The notes under the pieces are model-generated. The model was not told the origin of the DNA. It did not search any database and saw only the letters and a program-made list of their open reading frames with translations. DNA of 64,000 bases from Demequina litoralis (GTDB taxonomy: Bacteria; Actinomycetota; Actinomycetes; Actinomycetales; Demequinaceae): positions 124,001 through 188,000 of the forward strand of contig NZ_JAUHPW010000004.1 of assembly GCF_030418455.1 (NCBI RefSeq). Direction: 5' to 3'. This document shows positions 20,121 to 28,594 of the stretch, in pieces. A program made the translations under genes and the position numbers. The stretch's first letter is position 1, and the number at the start of each line of letters is the position of its first letter.

Positions 20121-20816
20121 GTGGAGACCGTGATCCTCACCGACCCGCCGCGGCCAGCCCGCGAGACCGTCGAGGCGTTCTCGAGCATCGGCGTCGCGAC
20201 CGTGCACGAGGCGATGGGGCGCACCCGCTCGATCTCCGCGCTGCGCCCCATCCAGCAGGGGGTGCGCGTGGCCGGCACCGCTGTCACGGTGATGAGCTGG
20301 CCGGGCGACAACCTCATGATCCACGCGGCGATCGAGCAGTGCGGGCCCGGCGACATCCTCGTCGTCACCACCCGTGAGCCGTCCTCGCACGGCATGTTCG
20401 GCGAGCTGTTCGCGACGGGGCTCCAGCAGCGCGGCGTCGTCGGCGCGATCATCGACGCCGGCGTGCGCGACACGCAGGAGATGCGCGACATGGGCTTCCC
20501 CGTGTGGTCGCGGCACATCAACGTCATGGGCACCGTGAAGTCCACGCCGGGCGCGATCAACGTGCCGATCGTGGTCGGCGGCCAGGTCATCGACGCGGGC
20601 GACATCATCGTCGCCGACGACGACGGCCTCGTCGTCGTCCCCCGCGACGAGGCGGACGATGCGCTGGTCAAGTCCCGCGCGCGCCTCGACAAGGAGGAGG
20701 CGACCCGCGCCTCGTTCCTCGAGGGCGAGCTGGGCCTGGACCGCTACGGCATGCGCCCCGTCCTCGCGGACCTGGGCGTCACCTACCGCCGTCACCCCGA
20801 CGCGGACCCCGCATGA
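20121..20816 (+). CDS. 4-carboxy-4-hydroxy-2-oxoadipate aldolase (LigK/GalC, RraA-like)
   Basis: Class II, metal-dependent pyruvate aldolase of the RraA-like fold, 231 residues. The last step of the gallate and protocatechuate 4,5-cleavage pathways splits CHA to pyruvate and oxaloacetate. The motif GELFATGLQQRGVVGAIIDAGVRD supplies the conserved substrate Arg and metal-binding Asp region; VADDDGLVVVP is typical of the C-terminal half. The start is GTG 20121, one nt after the ATPase stop, and it overlaps the next gene by 4 nt. RraA-like proteins also act on HMG; the neighbours favour CHA. Confidence 0.85.
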   Translation: METVILTDPPRPARETVEAFSSIGVATVHEAMGRTRSISALRPIQQGVRVAGTAVTVMSWPGDNLMIHAAIEQCGPGDILVVTTREPSSHGMFGELFATGLQQRGVVGAIIDAGVRDTQEMRDMGFPVWSRHINVMGTVKSTPGAINVPIVVGGQVIDAGDIIVADDDGLVVVPRDEADDALVKSRARLDKEEATRASFLEGELGLDRYGMRPVLADLGVTYRRHPDADPA

Positions 20817-21895
20817 GCGGCATCCCCTGCGCGCTCATGCGCGGCGGCACCTCGAAGGGAGGGATCTTCCTCGCGGAGGACCTGCCCACGGACCCCGCCG
20901 CGCGCGACGACCTGCTGCTGCGGATCATGGGCAGCCCCGACGTGCGTCAGATCGACGGGCTCGGCGGCGCGCACCCCCTCACCAGCAAGGTCGGCGTGGT
21001 GAGCGTCGCGGGGGACGATGCGGCGGACATCGACTACCTGTTCCTCCAGGTCGCGGTGGACCGGCCCGTGGTGTCGACCTCGCAGACGTGCGGCAACATC
21101 CTCGCGGCGGTGGCGCCGTTCGCGATCGAGCGCGGGCTCGTGCCCGCGCGCGACGGCGCGACGGTCGTGCGGGTGCGCATGGTCAACACCGGCACCGTCG
21201 CGGCGCTGACCGTGCGCACGCCCGGCGGCGAGGTCACGTACGACGGCGACGCGGAGATCTCCGGCGTGCCCGGGTCCGCGGCGCCTGTCGAGGTGGCGGT
21301 CGAGCCCGCCGCGGGCGCGCTGCTGCCGACCGGGAACCCGATCGACACCATCGCCGGCGTCGAGGCGACCCTCATCGACAACGGCATGAAGTCGGTGCTG
21401 GTCCGCGCCGCGGACCTCGGCCTCGAGGGCGGGGAGGACCCCGCCGCGCTCGAGGCCGACCCGGCGGTGGTGCGACGCGTGGCCGAGATCCGTGCGGCGG
21501 CGTTCCCCCTCATGGGCATCGACGGCACGCCGGAGACCACCACGACGCCGAAGATCGTGCTGCTGTCCGCGCCCGCCGCCGGCGGCACCGTCCGCACCCG
21601 CAGCTTCATCCCGTTCCGCGTCCACGAGGCGATCGGCGTCCTCGGCGCCGCGTCCGTCGCCGCCGGCGTGCGGCTCGCCGGGACGGTCGCGGACGGCCTC
21701 GCCGACATGCCCGCGGACGGTGCGCCGATGCGGGTCGAGCACCCCACCGGCTTCCTCGATCTGCACGTCGACCCCGTGCCGGGCGACCCGGGCGCCGTGG
21801 GCGAGTCCCGCGTCATCCGTACCGCCCGGATGATCATGGACGGCCGCGTCCGCCCCCACACCTACCCCACCACCGCGACGGAGGAACCACGATGA
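20813..21895 (+). CDS. 4-oxalomesaconate tautomerase (GalD/LigU, PrpF family)
   Basis: Isomerase of the PrpF/diaminopimelate-epimerase fold, 360 residues. The N-terminal IPCALMRGGTSKGGIF binds the substrate carboxylates. The Cys in STSQTCGNILAAVAPFA lies in the position of a catalytic thiol, and the second half carries TTTPKIVLLSAP and RSFIPFRVHEAIGVLGAASVA. In gallate catabolism GalD converts keto to enol oxalomesaconate; in the protocatechuate 4,5 route LigU does an allylic isomerisation. PrpF of propionate metabolism is another family member, but the aldolase and LigJ around it decide for the aromatic role. It overlaps both neighbours by 4 nt. Confidence 0.85.
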   Translation: MSGIPCALMRGGTSKGGIFLAEDLPTDPAARDDLLLRIMGSPDVRQIDGLGGAHPLTSKVGVVSVAGDDAADIDYLFLQVAVDRPVVSTSQTCGNILAAVAPFAIERGLVPARDGATVVRVRMVNTGTVAALTVRTPGGEVTYDGDAEISGVPGSAAPVEVAVEPAAGALLPTGNPIDTIAGVEATLIDNGMKSVLVRAADLGLEGGEDPAALEADPAVVRRVAEIRAAAFPLMGIDGTPETTTTPKIVLLSAPAAGGTVRTRSFIPFRVHEAIGVLGAASVAAGVRLAGTVADGLADMPADGAPMRVEHPTGFLDLHVDPVPGDPGAVGESRVIRTARMIMDGRVRPHTYPTTATEEPR

Positions 21896-22911
21896 CGATG
21901 CCGCAGGGCCACGTCGCCCACCTCGGCTACGCCATGCTCGACACCCCGGACCTCGACGCGACCGTGTGGTTCTTCGAGAACATCCTCGGCATGACCGAGA
22001 CCCGCCGGGTCGACGGCATGTCCTTCCTCCGGGCCTACGACGACTACGAGGAGTGCTCGATCATCGCCTGCCAGGCGCCCACGTCCGGCATCCGCCGCAC
22101 CGCGCTGCGCGCGTCCAGCGAGCGGGCGCTCGAGGAGCGCGCCGTCGCCGTCCAGGACGCCGGGCGCCCCGGGCGCTGGGAGGACGGCATCGCCGGACGC
22201 GGCCGCACGTTCGTCACCACGGATCCGGACGGCCACCAGCTCGCCCTCTACTACGACACCGTCTGGTACGAGGCGCCGGAGGACCTCGCCGCCGGCCTCA
22301 AGAACCAGGCGCAGGCGAAGCCCAACCGCGGCATCGGCGTGCGGCGCTTCGACCACATCAACTTCCTCGCGGCGCGCCCCGAGGACAACGCGGCCTTCCA
22401 CATCGACGTGCTGGGCGCGCGACCCACCGAGCAGATCCGCATGGACGACGGCCGCATCGCGGCGAAGTGGCTGTCCTTCGGGCAGAAGTCGTACGACGTC
22501 GTCTACACCGAGGACTGGACGGGCGGCAGCGGCCGCCTCCACCACCTCGCGTTCGCGACGGACACCCGCGAGGAGATCCTCCGGGCCGCGGACCTCTGCC
22601 TCGACCAGGGCGTCCACATCGAGACCGGCCCGCACAAGCACGCGATCCAGCAGACCTTCTTCCTCTACGTCTTCGAGCCCGGCGGCAACCGCATCGAGAT
22701 GTGCAACCCGCTCACGCGCCTCGTGCTCGCGCCCGACTGGCCGCTGGTGACCTGGACCGAGCCCGAGCGCAAGCGAGGACAGGCCTGGGGCCTCGGCACC
22801 ATCGAGACGTTCCACACCCACGGCACGCCGCCCATGGAGGGGCAGGACACGCAGGCGTACCGGCCCACCGGGATGCTGGGGAAGCGCCCGAGCGGGGACG
22901 CGCGGCGATGA
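21892..22911 (+). CDS. Type I (VOC-fold) extradiol ring-cleavage dioxygenase
   Basis: Two-domain vicinal-oxygen-chelate dioxygenase, 339 residues. The N-terminal domain (HVAHLGYAMLDTPDLDATVWFF) is structural. The C-terminal domain has the Fe(II) triad: His in RRFDHINFLA, His in GRLHHLAFAT and Glu in NRIEMCNP. It should cleave the ring of a catecholic or gallic-type acid next to the diol. The known entry enzymes for this pathway (LigAB, GalA, DesZ) belong to the unrelated type II family, so this gene is a non-homologous replacement or acts on another substrate. ATG 21892 overlaps the previous stop. Confidence 0.85.
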   Translation: MTMPQGHVAHLGYAMLDTPDLDATVWFFENILGMTETRRVDGMSFLRAYDDYEECSIIACQAPTSGIRRTALRASSERALEERAVAVQDAGRPGRWEDGIAGRGRTFVTTDPDGHQLALYYDTVWYEAPEDLAAGLKNQAQAKPNRGIGVRRFDHINFLAARPEDNAAFHIDVLGARPTEQIRMDDGRIAAKWLSFGQKSYDVVYTEDWTGGSGRLHHLAFATDTREEILRAADLCLDQGVHIETGPHKHAIQQTFFLYVFEPGGNRIEMCNPLTRLVLAPDWPLVTWTEPERKRGQAWGLGTIETFHTHGTPPMEGQDTQAYRPTGMLGKRPSGDARR

Positions 22912-23795
22912 CCCGGGTCGCTCTCATCGGGTTCGGCGAGGTGGGCCGGGTCTTCGTCGAGGACCTCCGCGGCGCCGGTCAGGCCGACATCACCGCCTGG
23001 GACACCGCCTTCGCCGACCCCGGCAGCAAGGCCTCCCGCAACGCCCGCGAGCTGGGCCTCGCGCCGGCGCCGAACGCGGCGGCGGCGGTGGCGGGGGCCG
23101 ACCTCGTCGTGTCCGCGGTGACGGCCATGAACTGCGTGGCCGCCGCATCGTCCGTCGCCCCGGGTCTTCAGCATGCCGCCTGGTACTTCGACCTCAACTC
23201 GAGCTCGCCCGGCCACAAGCAGGAGGCCGCCGCGGAGATCCACGCCGCGGGCGGCCGCTACGTCGAGGCGGCGCTGATGTCGCCCATCGAGCCGCGCCGC
23301 CTCGCATCGCCCTTCATCCTCGGAGGCCCGCACGCGCAGCGCTTCGGCGAGGCCGCCGGAGGCTTCGGGCTCACCGGCGCGCGCGTCGGCGCGGCCGTGG
23401 TCGGGGTCGCCGCCGCGACCAAGCTGTGCCGGTCGGTGGTGGTCAAGGGCCTCGAGTCGCTGCTGTCGGAGTCGCTGCTCGCGGCCCGTCACTACGGCGT
23501 CGACCGTGAGGTGATCGCGTCGCTGTCGAACATCCTGCCCGAGGCGGACTGGGAGGCCATCGCGGGCTATTTCATCTCCCGGTCGCTCGAGCACGGGGTG
23601 CGGCGCGCGGAGGAGATGGAGGAGGCCGCCGCGACGGTGGCCGAGGCCGGGGTGACGCCGTGGATGGCGTCGGCAACGGTCGAGCGTCAGCGCTGGGCGG
23701 CGCAGTTCGGCGAGGTGCTGCCGCAGGGCTCCACCCCGGAGCTGGTCGACGCGGTGCGGATCGCCGCAGGACTTTTCGAGGAGGGTGACGGATGA
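22908..23795 (+). CDS. 6PGDH-like NAD(P) dehydrogenase with DUF1932 domain
   Basis: Protein of 295 residues with an N-terminal Rossmann fold (VALIGFGEVGRVFVEDL) and a helical DUF1932 domain (TKLCRSVVVKGLESLLSESLLAARHYGV) related to 3-hydroxyisobutyrate and 6-phosphogluconate dehydrogenases. It probably reduces or oxidises a 2-oxo/2-hydroxy acid. A gallate route needs no dehydrogenase. A protocatechuate route needs LigC, which is of the unrelated Gfo/Idh family, so this may be a functional substitute or a side-product enzyme. Its codons contain an inverted GGACGATGCG copy (23144). Overlaps of 4 nt on both sides place it firmly in the operon. Confidence 0.7.
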   Translation: MTRVALIGFGEVGRVFVEDLRGAGQADITAWDTAFADPGSKASRNARELGLAPAPNAAAAVAGADLVVSAVTAMNCVAAASSVAPGLQHAAWYFDLNSSSPGHKQEAAAEIHAAGGRYVEAALMSPIEPRRLASPFILGGPHAQRFGEAAGGFGLTGARVGAAVVGVAAATKLCRSVVVKGLESLLSESLLAARHYGVDREVIASLSNILPEADWEAIAGYFISRSLEHGVRRAEEMEEAAATVAEAGVTPWMASATVERQRWAAQFGEVLPQGSTPELVDAVRIAAGLFEEGDG

Positions 23796-24808
23796 TCATC
23801 GACTGCCACGGCCACTACACGACCGCTCCGGCCGCGCACAGCGACTGGCGCGAGGCGCAGCTCGCCGCCTGGGAGGCGGGGGAGGCGCCGCCGCCGTACC
23901 CCGAGATCTCCGACGACGAGATCCGCGAGTCGATCGAGTCCAACCAGCTGCGGCTCATCCGCGAGCGGGGCGCGGACGTCACGATCTTCTCGCCGCGCGC
24001 GTCCGCGATGGGCCACCACCTGGGCGACCTCGGCACGTCCGTCGCGTGGACGGCGGCCTGCAACGACCTCATCGCGCGGGTGGTCGGCCTCTTCCCGGGC
24101 ACGTTCGTGGGCGTCGCGCAGCTGCCGCAGGCGGCCGGCGAGGGCCTCGACGCGGCGGTGCGGGAGCTCGACCGGCGGATCGCTGAGGGGTTCGTCGGCG
24201 TCAACCTCAACCCCGACCCCAGCGGCGGCCACTGGACCTCGCCGCCGCTCACCGACCGCTACTGGTACCCGGTCTACGAGCGCATGGTCGAGCACGACGT
24301 GCCCGCGATGATCCACGTCTCCGCGTCGTCGAACCCGGCCTTCCACGCCACCGGCGCGCACTACATGAACGCGGACACGTCGGCCTTCATGCAGCTGCTC
24401 CAGGGCGACCTGTTCGCGGACTTCCCGACGCTGCGCCTCATCATCCCGCACGGCGGGGGAGCGGTGCCGTACCACTGGGGCCGCTACCGCGGCCTCGCGG
24501 ACATGCTCAAGAAGCCGGCGCTCGCCGACCACCTCATGGGCAACGTCTTCTTCGACACGTGCGTCTACCACCAGCCGGGGATCGACCTGCTCACCGGGGT
24601 GATCCCCGCGGAGAACATCCTCTTCGGCTCCGAGATGGTGGGCGCGGTGCGCGGCATCGACCCGACCACGGGCCACTACTTCGACGACACGCTGCGTTAC
24701 ATCGAGGCCGCGTCGCTGTCGGACGGGGATCGCGAGGCGATCCTGGCGGGCAACGCGCTGCGGGTGTACCCGGGCCTCCGGGCGGCCCTGGAGCGCGCCT
24801 CCGCCTGA
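23792..24808 (+). CDS. ligJ: 4-oxalomesaconate hydratase (LigJ)
   Basis: Amidohydrolase-superfamily hydratase, 338 residues, adding water to oxalomesaconate to give CHA, the aldolase substrate. The N-terminus IIDCHGHYTTAP carries the metal-binding HxH. IHVSASSNP and LIIPHGGGAVPYHWGR supply further metal-binding His residues, and FGSEMVGAVRGIDPTTG agrees closely with Sphingobium LigJ as I remember it. This is the most specific marker of the 4,5-cleavage route here and anchors the reading of the neighbours. Its start overlaps the dehydrogenase stop. It is the last gene of the block; a promoter-like region follows. Confidence 0.92.
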   Translation: MIIDCHGHYTTAPAAHSDWREAQLAAWEAGEAPPPYPEISDDEIRESIESNQLRLIRERGADVTIFSPRASAMGHHLGDLGTSVAWTAACNDLIARVVGLFPGTFVGVAQLPQAAGEGLDAAVRELDRRIAEGFVGVNLNPDPSGGHWTSPPLTDRYWYPVYERMVEHDVPAMIHVSASSNPAFHATGAHYMNADTSAFMQLLQGDLFADFPTLRLIIPHGGGAVPYHWGRYRGLADMLKKPALADHLMGNVFFDTCVYHQPGIDLLTGVIPAENILFGSEMVGAVRGIDPTTGHYFDDTLRYIEAASLSDGDREAILAGNALRVYPGLRAALERASA

Positions 24809-24869
24809 CCCCACCCGTGCGGAGCAGACCTCCGGGGGCTGGTGACCTTGGTCCCTCGCGGCCGACATC

Positions 24870-24893
24870 TATTGGTCATATGTTCAATAGTGT
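24870..24893 (+). promoter_or_regulatory. Promoter and operator-like palindrome of OYE-type reductase
   Basis: The A+T-rich imperfect palindrome TATTGGTCATATGTTCAATA (24870-24889) has outer arms TATTG/CAATA and a CATATG centre. It overlaps the -10 hexamer TAGTGT (24888-24893). CAGGAG at 24915-24920 precedes GTG 24927. The regulator is not identified; the sequence differs from the ATTGTCGACAAT sites. Confidence 0.55.
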
Positions 24894-24926
24894 CAGCGAC
24901 GACCGAACACCCCCCAGGAGTCACCC

Positions 24927-26849
24927 GTGCCCGCCACCGCCTTCAGCCACGTCCTCGAGCCCGTCACCCTCGGCAGCCTGCAGCTGCGCAACCGCGTCAT
25001 CATGGTCCCGATGGGGACCGAGATGGGCGACCACGACGGCCACCTCACCGACCGCGAGGTCGCGTACTACGCCGAGCGCGCCGCGGGCGCGGGCCTCGTG
25101 TGCACCGGCATCAACGCCGTGACCGACGACTACGAGGTCATCAACGAGGGGCTGGGCCGCGTCGACACCGACGCCGCGATCCCCGGCCTGCGCAAGCTCG
25201 CCGAGGCGTTCCACGCGCGCGGCGGCGCCGTGTCCGTGCAGCTCACCGCCGGGCTGGGCCGCAACATCAACAACATCGACCCCGAGCGGCTGCCGATCTC
25301 GGCGTCCGACAACACCCACTGGCTCGACCCGAGCGTGCGATGCCGACCGCTCGAGACGCACGAGATCAAGGTCATCGTCCAGCGCTTCAAGGAGGCCGCC
25401 GAGCGTTGCGCCCAGGCCGGCATCGACGCGATCGACATCCACGGCCACACCGGCTACGTCATCGACCAGTTCCTGTCGCCCGTGTGGAACCGCCGCACCG
25501 ACGAGTACGGCGGCTCGGTCGAGAACCGCTGCCGCTTCGCCGCGGAGATCATCGCCGCGGTCAAGGAGGGCGCGCCCGGCCTGCCGGTGAGCTTCCGCCT
25601 GTCGGTCGACCACCACTTCGAGGGCGGTCGCACGCCCGCCGAGTCCGTCGAGATCGCGCGCCAGCTCGAGGCCGCCGGGCTCGATCTGCTCATGGTCGAC
25701 GAGGGCTCGTACGAGGCGATGGACTACGTCTTCCCGCCGTACTACCTGGGCGACAACTGCATGATGGGCTCGGTGCGCATGTTCAAGGAGGCGCTGTCGA
25801 TCCCCGTGCTGGGCTGCGGCAACCTCACGCCCGAGCGCGCCGAGTCCGCCATCGCCGCCGGCGAGATGGACTTCGCCGGCATCGGCCGCGCGCTCATCGC
25901 GGACCCCGAGTGGGCGCTCAAGCTCGCCGAGGGCCGCCGCGAGGACATCCGCCCGTGCATCCGCTGCAACCAGCTGTGCGTCGGCAACGCCTTCGTGGGC
26001 CAGCCCCTCGGCTGCGCCGTCAACCCGACCGTGGGCAAGGAGCGCGAGCGCGTCCTCACGCCCGCCGCGACCCCCAAGCGCGTCGCCATCGTCGGCGCCG
26101 GACCGGCCGGCCTCGAGGCCGCTCGTGTCGCGGCCCTGCGCGGCCACACCGTCGACGTGTACGAGAAGGGCGAGCAGCTGGGCGGCGTCCTGTGGCCCGC
26201 CGCGACCCCGGAGTTCAAGAAGGAGCTGCGCTCCATGATCTTCTGGTGGGAGCGCCAGCTCGCGGACCTGCCCGTCACGGTCCACCTCGGCACGGAGATC
26301 GCCGCGGACTCGCCCGAGCTCGACGGCGCCGACGCCATCATCGTCGCGGTGGGCACCGAGCCCGTGGCGCCCCCGATCCCGGGCCTCGACGGGGACAACG
26401 TCGTCGAGGTCATCGACGCCCACCTCGGCGCGGACCTCGGCCACCGCATGGTGGTCTGCGGCGGCGGCCTCTCGGGCGCCGACTTCGCGCTCGAGATGCA
26501 GGAGAAGGGCCACGACGTCACCGTCGTCGAGATGGCCGACGGCATCGCCCCCGACCTGCTGATGATCAACCGCATCACGCTGCTGCGCGACCACGCCGAG
26601 GCCGGCGTCACCCTGCTCACCGGCCACCGCGTGGTCGAGGTCAACGCGGCCGGCGTCAAGGTCGACGGTCCCGACGGCCCGGTCCAGATCGCCGCGGACA
26701 CCGTGGTGAGCGCGTTCGGCGTGCGGCCCGCGACCGCGCTGGTCGAGGCGCTCCAGGCGCGCGGCGCCGTCGCTGTCGGCGACTGCGTCAAGCCCGCCAA
26801 GGTGGGCGACGCGATCAACGCCGGATTCGAGGCGGCCTTCGCGCTGTAG
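24927..26849 (+). CDS. OYE-family FMN/Fe-S/FAD oxidoreductase (2,4-dienoyl-CoA reductase-like)
   Basis: Three-part reductase of 640 residues. The N-terminal old-yellow-enzyme TIM barrel covers about 1-350 (RNRVIMVPMGTEMG; IDIHGHTGYVIDQFLSP, with the active-site His/Tyr region). An Fe-S site follows in CIRCNQLC with a further Cys in GCAVNP. The C-terminal FAD/NAD domain begins with VAIVGAGPAGLEAARVAA and has VVCGGGLSGADFALE. Family members reduce enoates, dienoyl-CoAs or trimethylamine-type substrates. Placed after the ring-cleavage operon but with its own promoter, it may reduce an unsaturated intermediate or lignin-type side chain; the substrate is unproven. Confidence 0.85.
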   Translation: MPATAFSHVLEPVTLGSLQLRNRVIMVPMGTEMGDHDGHLTDREVAYYAERAAGAGLVCTGINAVTDDYEVINEGLGRVDTDAAIPGLRKLAEAFHARGGAVSVQLTAGLGRNINNIDPERLPISASDNTHWLDPSVRCRPLETHEIKVIVQRFKEAAERCAQAGIDAIDIHGHTGYVIDQFLSPVWNRRTDEYGGSVENRCRFAAEIIAAVKEGAPGLPVSFRLSVDHHFEGGRTPAESVEIARQLEAAGLDLLMVDEGSYEAMDYVFPPYYLGDNCMMGSVRMFKEALSIPVLGCGNLTPERAESAIAAGEMDFAGIGRALIADPEWALKLAEGRREDIRPCIRCNQLCVGNAFVGQPLGCAVNPTVGKERERVLTPAATPKRVAIVGAGPAGLEAARVAALRGHTVDVYEKGEQLGGVLWPAATPEFKKELRSMIFWWERQLADLPVTVHLGTEIAADSPELDGADAIIVAVGTEPVAPPIPGLDGDNVVEVIDAHLGADLGHRMVVCGGGLSGADFALEMQEKGHDVTVVEMADGIAPDLLMINRITLLRDHAEAGVTLLTGHRVVEVNAAGVKVDGPDGPVQIAADTVVSAFGVRPATALVEALQARGAVAVGDCVKPAKVGDAINAGFEAAFAL

Positions 26850-26864
26850 AGACCGTGGGAATCT

Positions 26865-26968
26865 CTCCACGCGGGCACTCGCGCCGACGGGCTCGAACGG
26901 GCCGCCGCGGAGCGATCCGCCGTCGACACGCCGATGCGGTGGTGGGGGAGTGGCTCACCCGCGTGGAG
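26865..26968 (+). repeat. Inverted-repeat-bounded element, copy 2
   Basis: A 104-nt element with the same perfect ends CTCCACGCG (26865-26873) and CGCGTGGAG (26960-26968) and the conserved 3' block GGTGGGGGAGTGGC. Its interior differs from copies 1 and 3 and folds separately: CGACGG/CCGTCG around GCGGA-GCGA-TCCGC. It begins 16 nt after the reductase stop. Conservation of the ends and 3' block with compensating interior hairpins suggests a structured element. Confidence 0.7.
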
Positions 26969-27045
26969 GGGTCCACGGGTAGGTCCGAGGTCCGCGGCGC
27001 GGCGCCGCACCGCGCCGTAGCGTGGATCGACCCTCGGAGGGACCC

Positions 27046-28371
27046 GTGACCCAGCCGCCCGCGCCCACGACGGGCACCCGCGCGCCCCGCGCGGCCTGGC
27101 TCGTGCTGATCTCCGGGATGGCGCTGTACTTCGTCGCGATCGTCAACCGCACCGCACTCGGGGTCGCCGGCGTCGCCGCGCTCGACCGCTTCGGGATCGA
27201 GGCCGCGTGGCTGTCGATCCTCGCGATCGCCCAGGTCGCCACCTACGCGGCGCTGCAGCTGCCGGCCGGGGCGCTGCTCGACCGCTGGGGCGCGCGCCGG
27301 CTCATGGTCGGCGGCGCGCTGCTCATGGCGGTCGGCACAGGGCTGCTCGCCGTCACGACGAGCCTCCCGCTCGCGATCCTCGCGCGCGTGCTCATCGGCG
27401 CCGGGGACGCCCCGATCTTCATCTCCGCCTGCCGACTCATCCCGCTGTGGTTCCCGCCGCGCCGCGTGCCCGTGCTCGTCCAGGTGACCGGGCTGGTGGG
27501 GCAGGCCGGCCAGCTCGCCACCTCGATCCCGGTCGCGTGGCTGCTGCACGACCTCGGCTGGAGCGCGACCTTCGCGGTGCTCGGCGCCGCGACGCTGGCG
27601 GTCGCCGCGCTCGCGGTCCGCGGCATCCGGGTCCCCGCGACCTCGGCCGGCCCCGAGCGGCCCGCCGCTCCCGCATCGTCCCTCCGCGAGTCCATCCGCC
27701 TCGCCTCCCGCCCGGCCGGCACCCGCCTGGGCTTCTGGACGCACTTCCTGTCGCTGTGCTCGGCGAACACGGTGGCGCTGCTGTGGGGGGTGCCGTTCTT
27801 CGTGTCGACGCAGGGCCTGTCGCTGGGCGAGGCGAGCGCGCTGCTCATGGTCATCACGCTGACGAAGATGGCGGCCGGCCCGCTCGCCGGCTCGTTCACG
27901 GCCCGCCATCCGCTGCGGCGCAGCTGGCTGGTGCTCGGCTCGGCGGTCGCGACGGCGGTCGCGTGGGTCGCGATCCTCGTCCCCGACACGCCGCGCCCGG
28001 TATGGGAGCTCGGCGTGCTCATGGCGGTGATCGGCGCGGGCGGGCCCGTGTCGCTCATCGCGCTCGACTACGCGCGCACGTTCGGTCCCGAGGAGGCGAT
28101 GGGCACCGCGACGGGCTTCGTCAACGTCGGCGGCTTCGTGTCGACCATCCTCGGCATCGTGCTCGTGGGCGTCACGCTGCAGCTCGTGTCGCCCGACGGC
28201 GCGACCTCGTACACGCTCGACGAGTACCGCCTGGCGTTCGCGACGCTGCTCATCCCGTGGGCGCTCGGCATCGTGGGCGTGCTGCGCAACCGGCGGCTCG
28301 CGCGCGCCGACATGGCCGCCGCGGGCGTCGTCGTGCCGCCGCTGCGCGAGGCGCTCCGCCGCCTGCGATGA
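27046..28371 (+). CDS. Major facilitator superfamily transporter
   Basis: Membrane carrier of about 441 residues with 12 predicted helices. The MFS loop 2-3 motif appears as GALLDRWGARRLMVGG. The family resembles nitrate/organic-acid or sugar-phosphate-type MFS carriers; the substrate is not readable. GGAGGGA lies just before GTG 27046; GTG 27022 would add eight residues upstream of that site. The central cytoplasmic loop (PAAPASSLRES) encodes an inverted GGACGATGCG copy. Located after the aromatic genes, it could carry a related acid, but it has its own leader and a strong terminator. Confidence 0.8.
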   Translation: MTQPPAPTTGTRAPRAAWLVLISGMALYFVAIVNRTALGVAGVAALDRFGIEAAWLSILAIAQVATYAALQLPAGALLDRWGARRLMVGGALLMAVGTGLLAVTTSLPLAILARVLIGAGDAPIFISACRLIPLWFPPRRVPVLVQVTGLVGQAGQLATSIPVAWLLHDLGWSATFAVLGAATLAVAALAVRGIRVPATSAGPERPAAPASSLRESIRLASRPAGTRLGFWTHFLSLCSANTVALLWGVPFFVSTQGLSLGEASALLMVITLTKMAAGPLAGSFTARHPLRRSWLVLGSAVATAVAWVAILVPDTPRPVWELGVLMAVIGAGGPVSLIALDYARTFGPEEAMGTATGFVNVGGFVSTILGIVLVGVTLQLVSPDGATSYTLDEYRLAFATLLIPWALGIVGVLRNRRLARADMAAAGVVVPPLREALRRLR

Positions 28372-28395
28372 GGCGCTGAAAAGGGACGATGGTGA

Positions 28396-28425
28396 CGTTC
28401 ACATCGCGGGTTTGACGGGGGGCCG
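28396..28425 (+). repeat. Partial relative of the CTCCACGCG element
   Basis: CGTTCACATC followed by a G-rich tract resembles the 3' half of copies 1 and 3, and GGGACGATG lies just upstream as in copy 3. The bounding arms are absent. It may be a decayed copy. Confidence 0.35.
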
Positions 28426-28449
28426 TCCGTGGTCCCACAATCCTCACAA

Positions 28450-28495
28450 CAGTGCGTGTCGGCTGCATAAGTCGGCGCGCACTGTCTCTTTTTCC
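28450..28495 (+). terminator. Rho-independent terminator of MFS gene
   Basis: Stem of 15 bp with two G-U pairs: CAGTGCGTGTCGGCT (28450-28464) with AGTCGGCGCGCACTG (28470-28484) around GCATA, followed by TCTCTTTTT. One of the few intrinsic terminators with a U-tract in the window. Confidence 0.85.
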
Positions 28496-28582
28496 GGTCT
28501 GTCCGGGATGGGTGGACGATGCGCGGGACGGGCGGCCTCGGAGGCGGCGGCGTGGTGCGCGGAAGGGCCGTGACCGGACCGT

Positions 28583-28588
28583 TACCGT
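28583..28588 (+). promoter_or_regulatory. -10 element, leaderless promoter of large helicase-like gene
   Basis: TACCGT with 6 nt to GTG 28595 and no ribosome-binding site, the same geometry as at 9874 and 35579. Confidence 0.45.
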
Positions 28589-28594
28589 AGGACG

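Noticed and set aside
20813-21895. PrpF (methylcitrate pathway aconitate isomerase)
   Set aside because: Same family, but no prpB/C/D or acnD genes are present and the neighbours belong to oxalomesaconate metabolism.
21892-22911. Assignment as LigAB-type protocatechuate 4,5-dioxygenase or GalA
   Set aside because: The protein has the two-domain VOC fold with a His-His-Glu triad, not the type II LigB fold.
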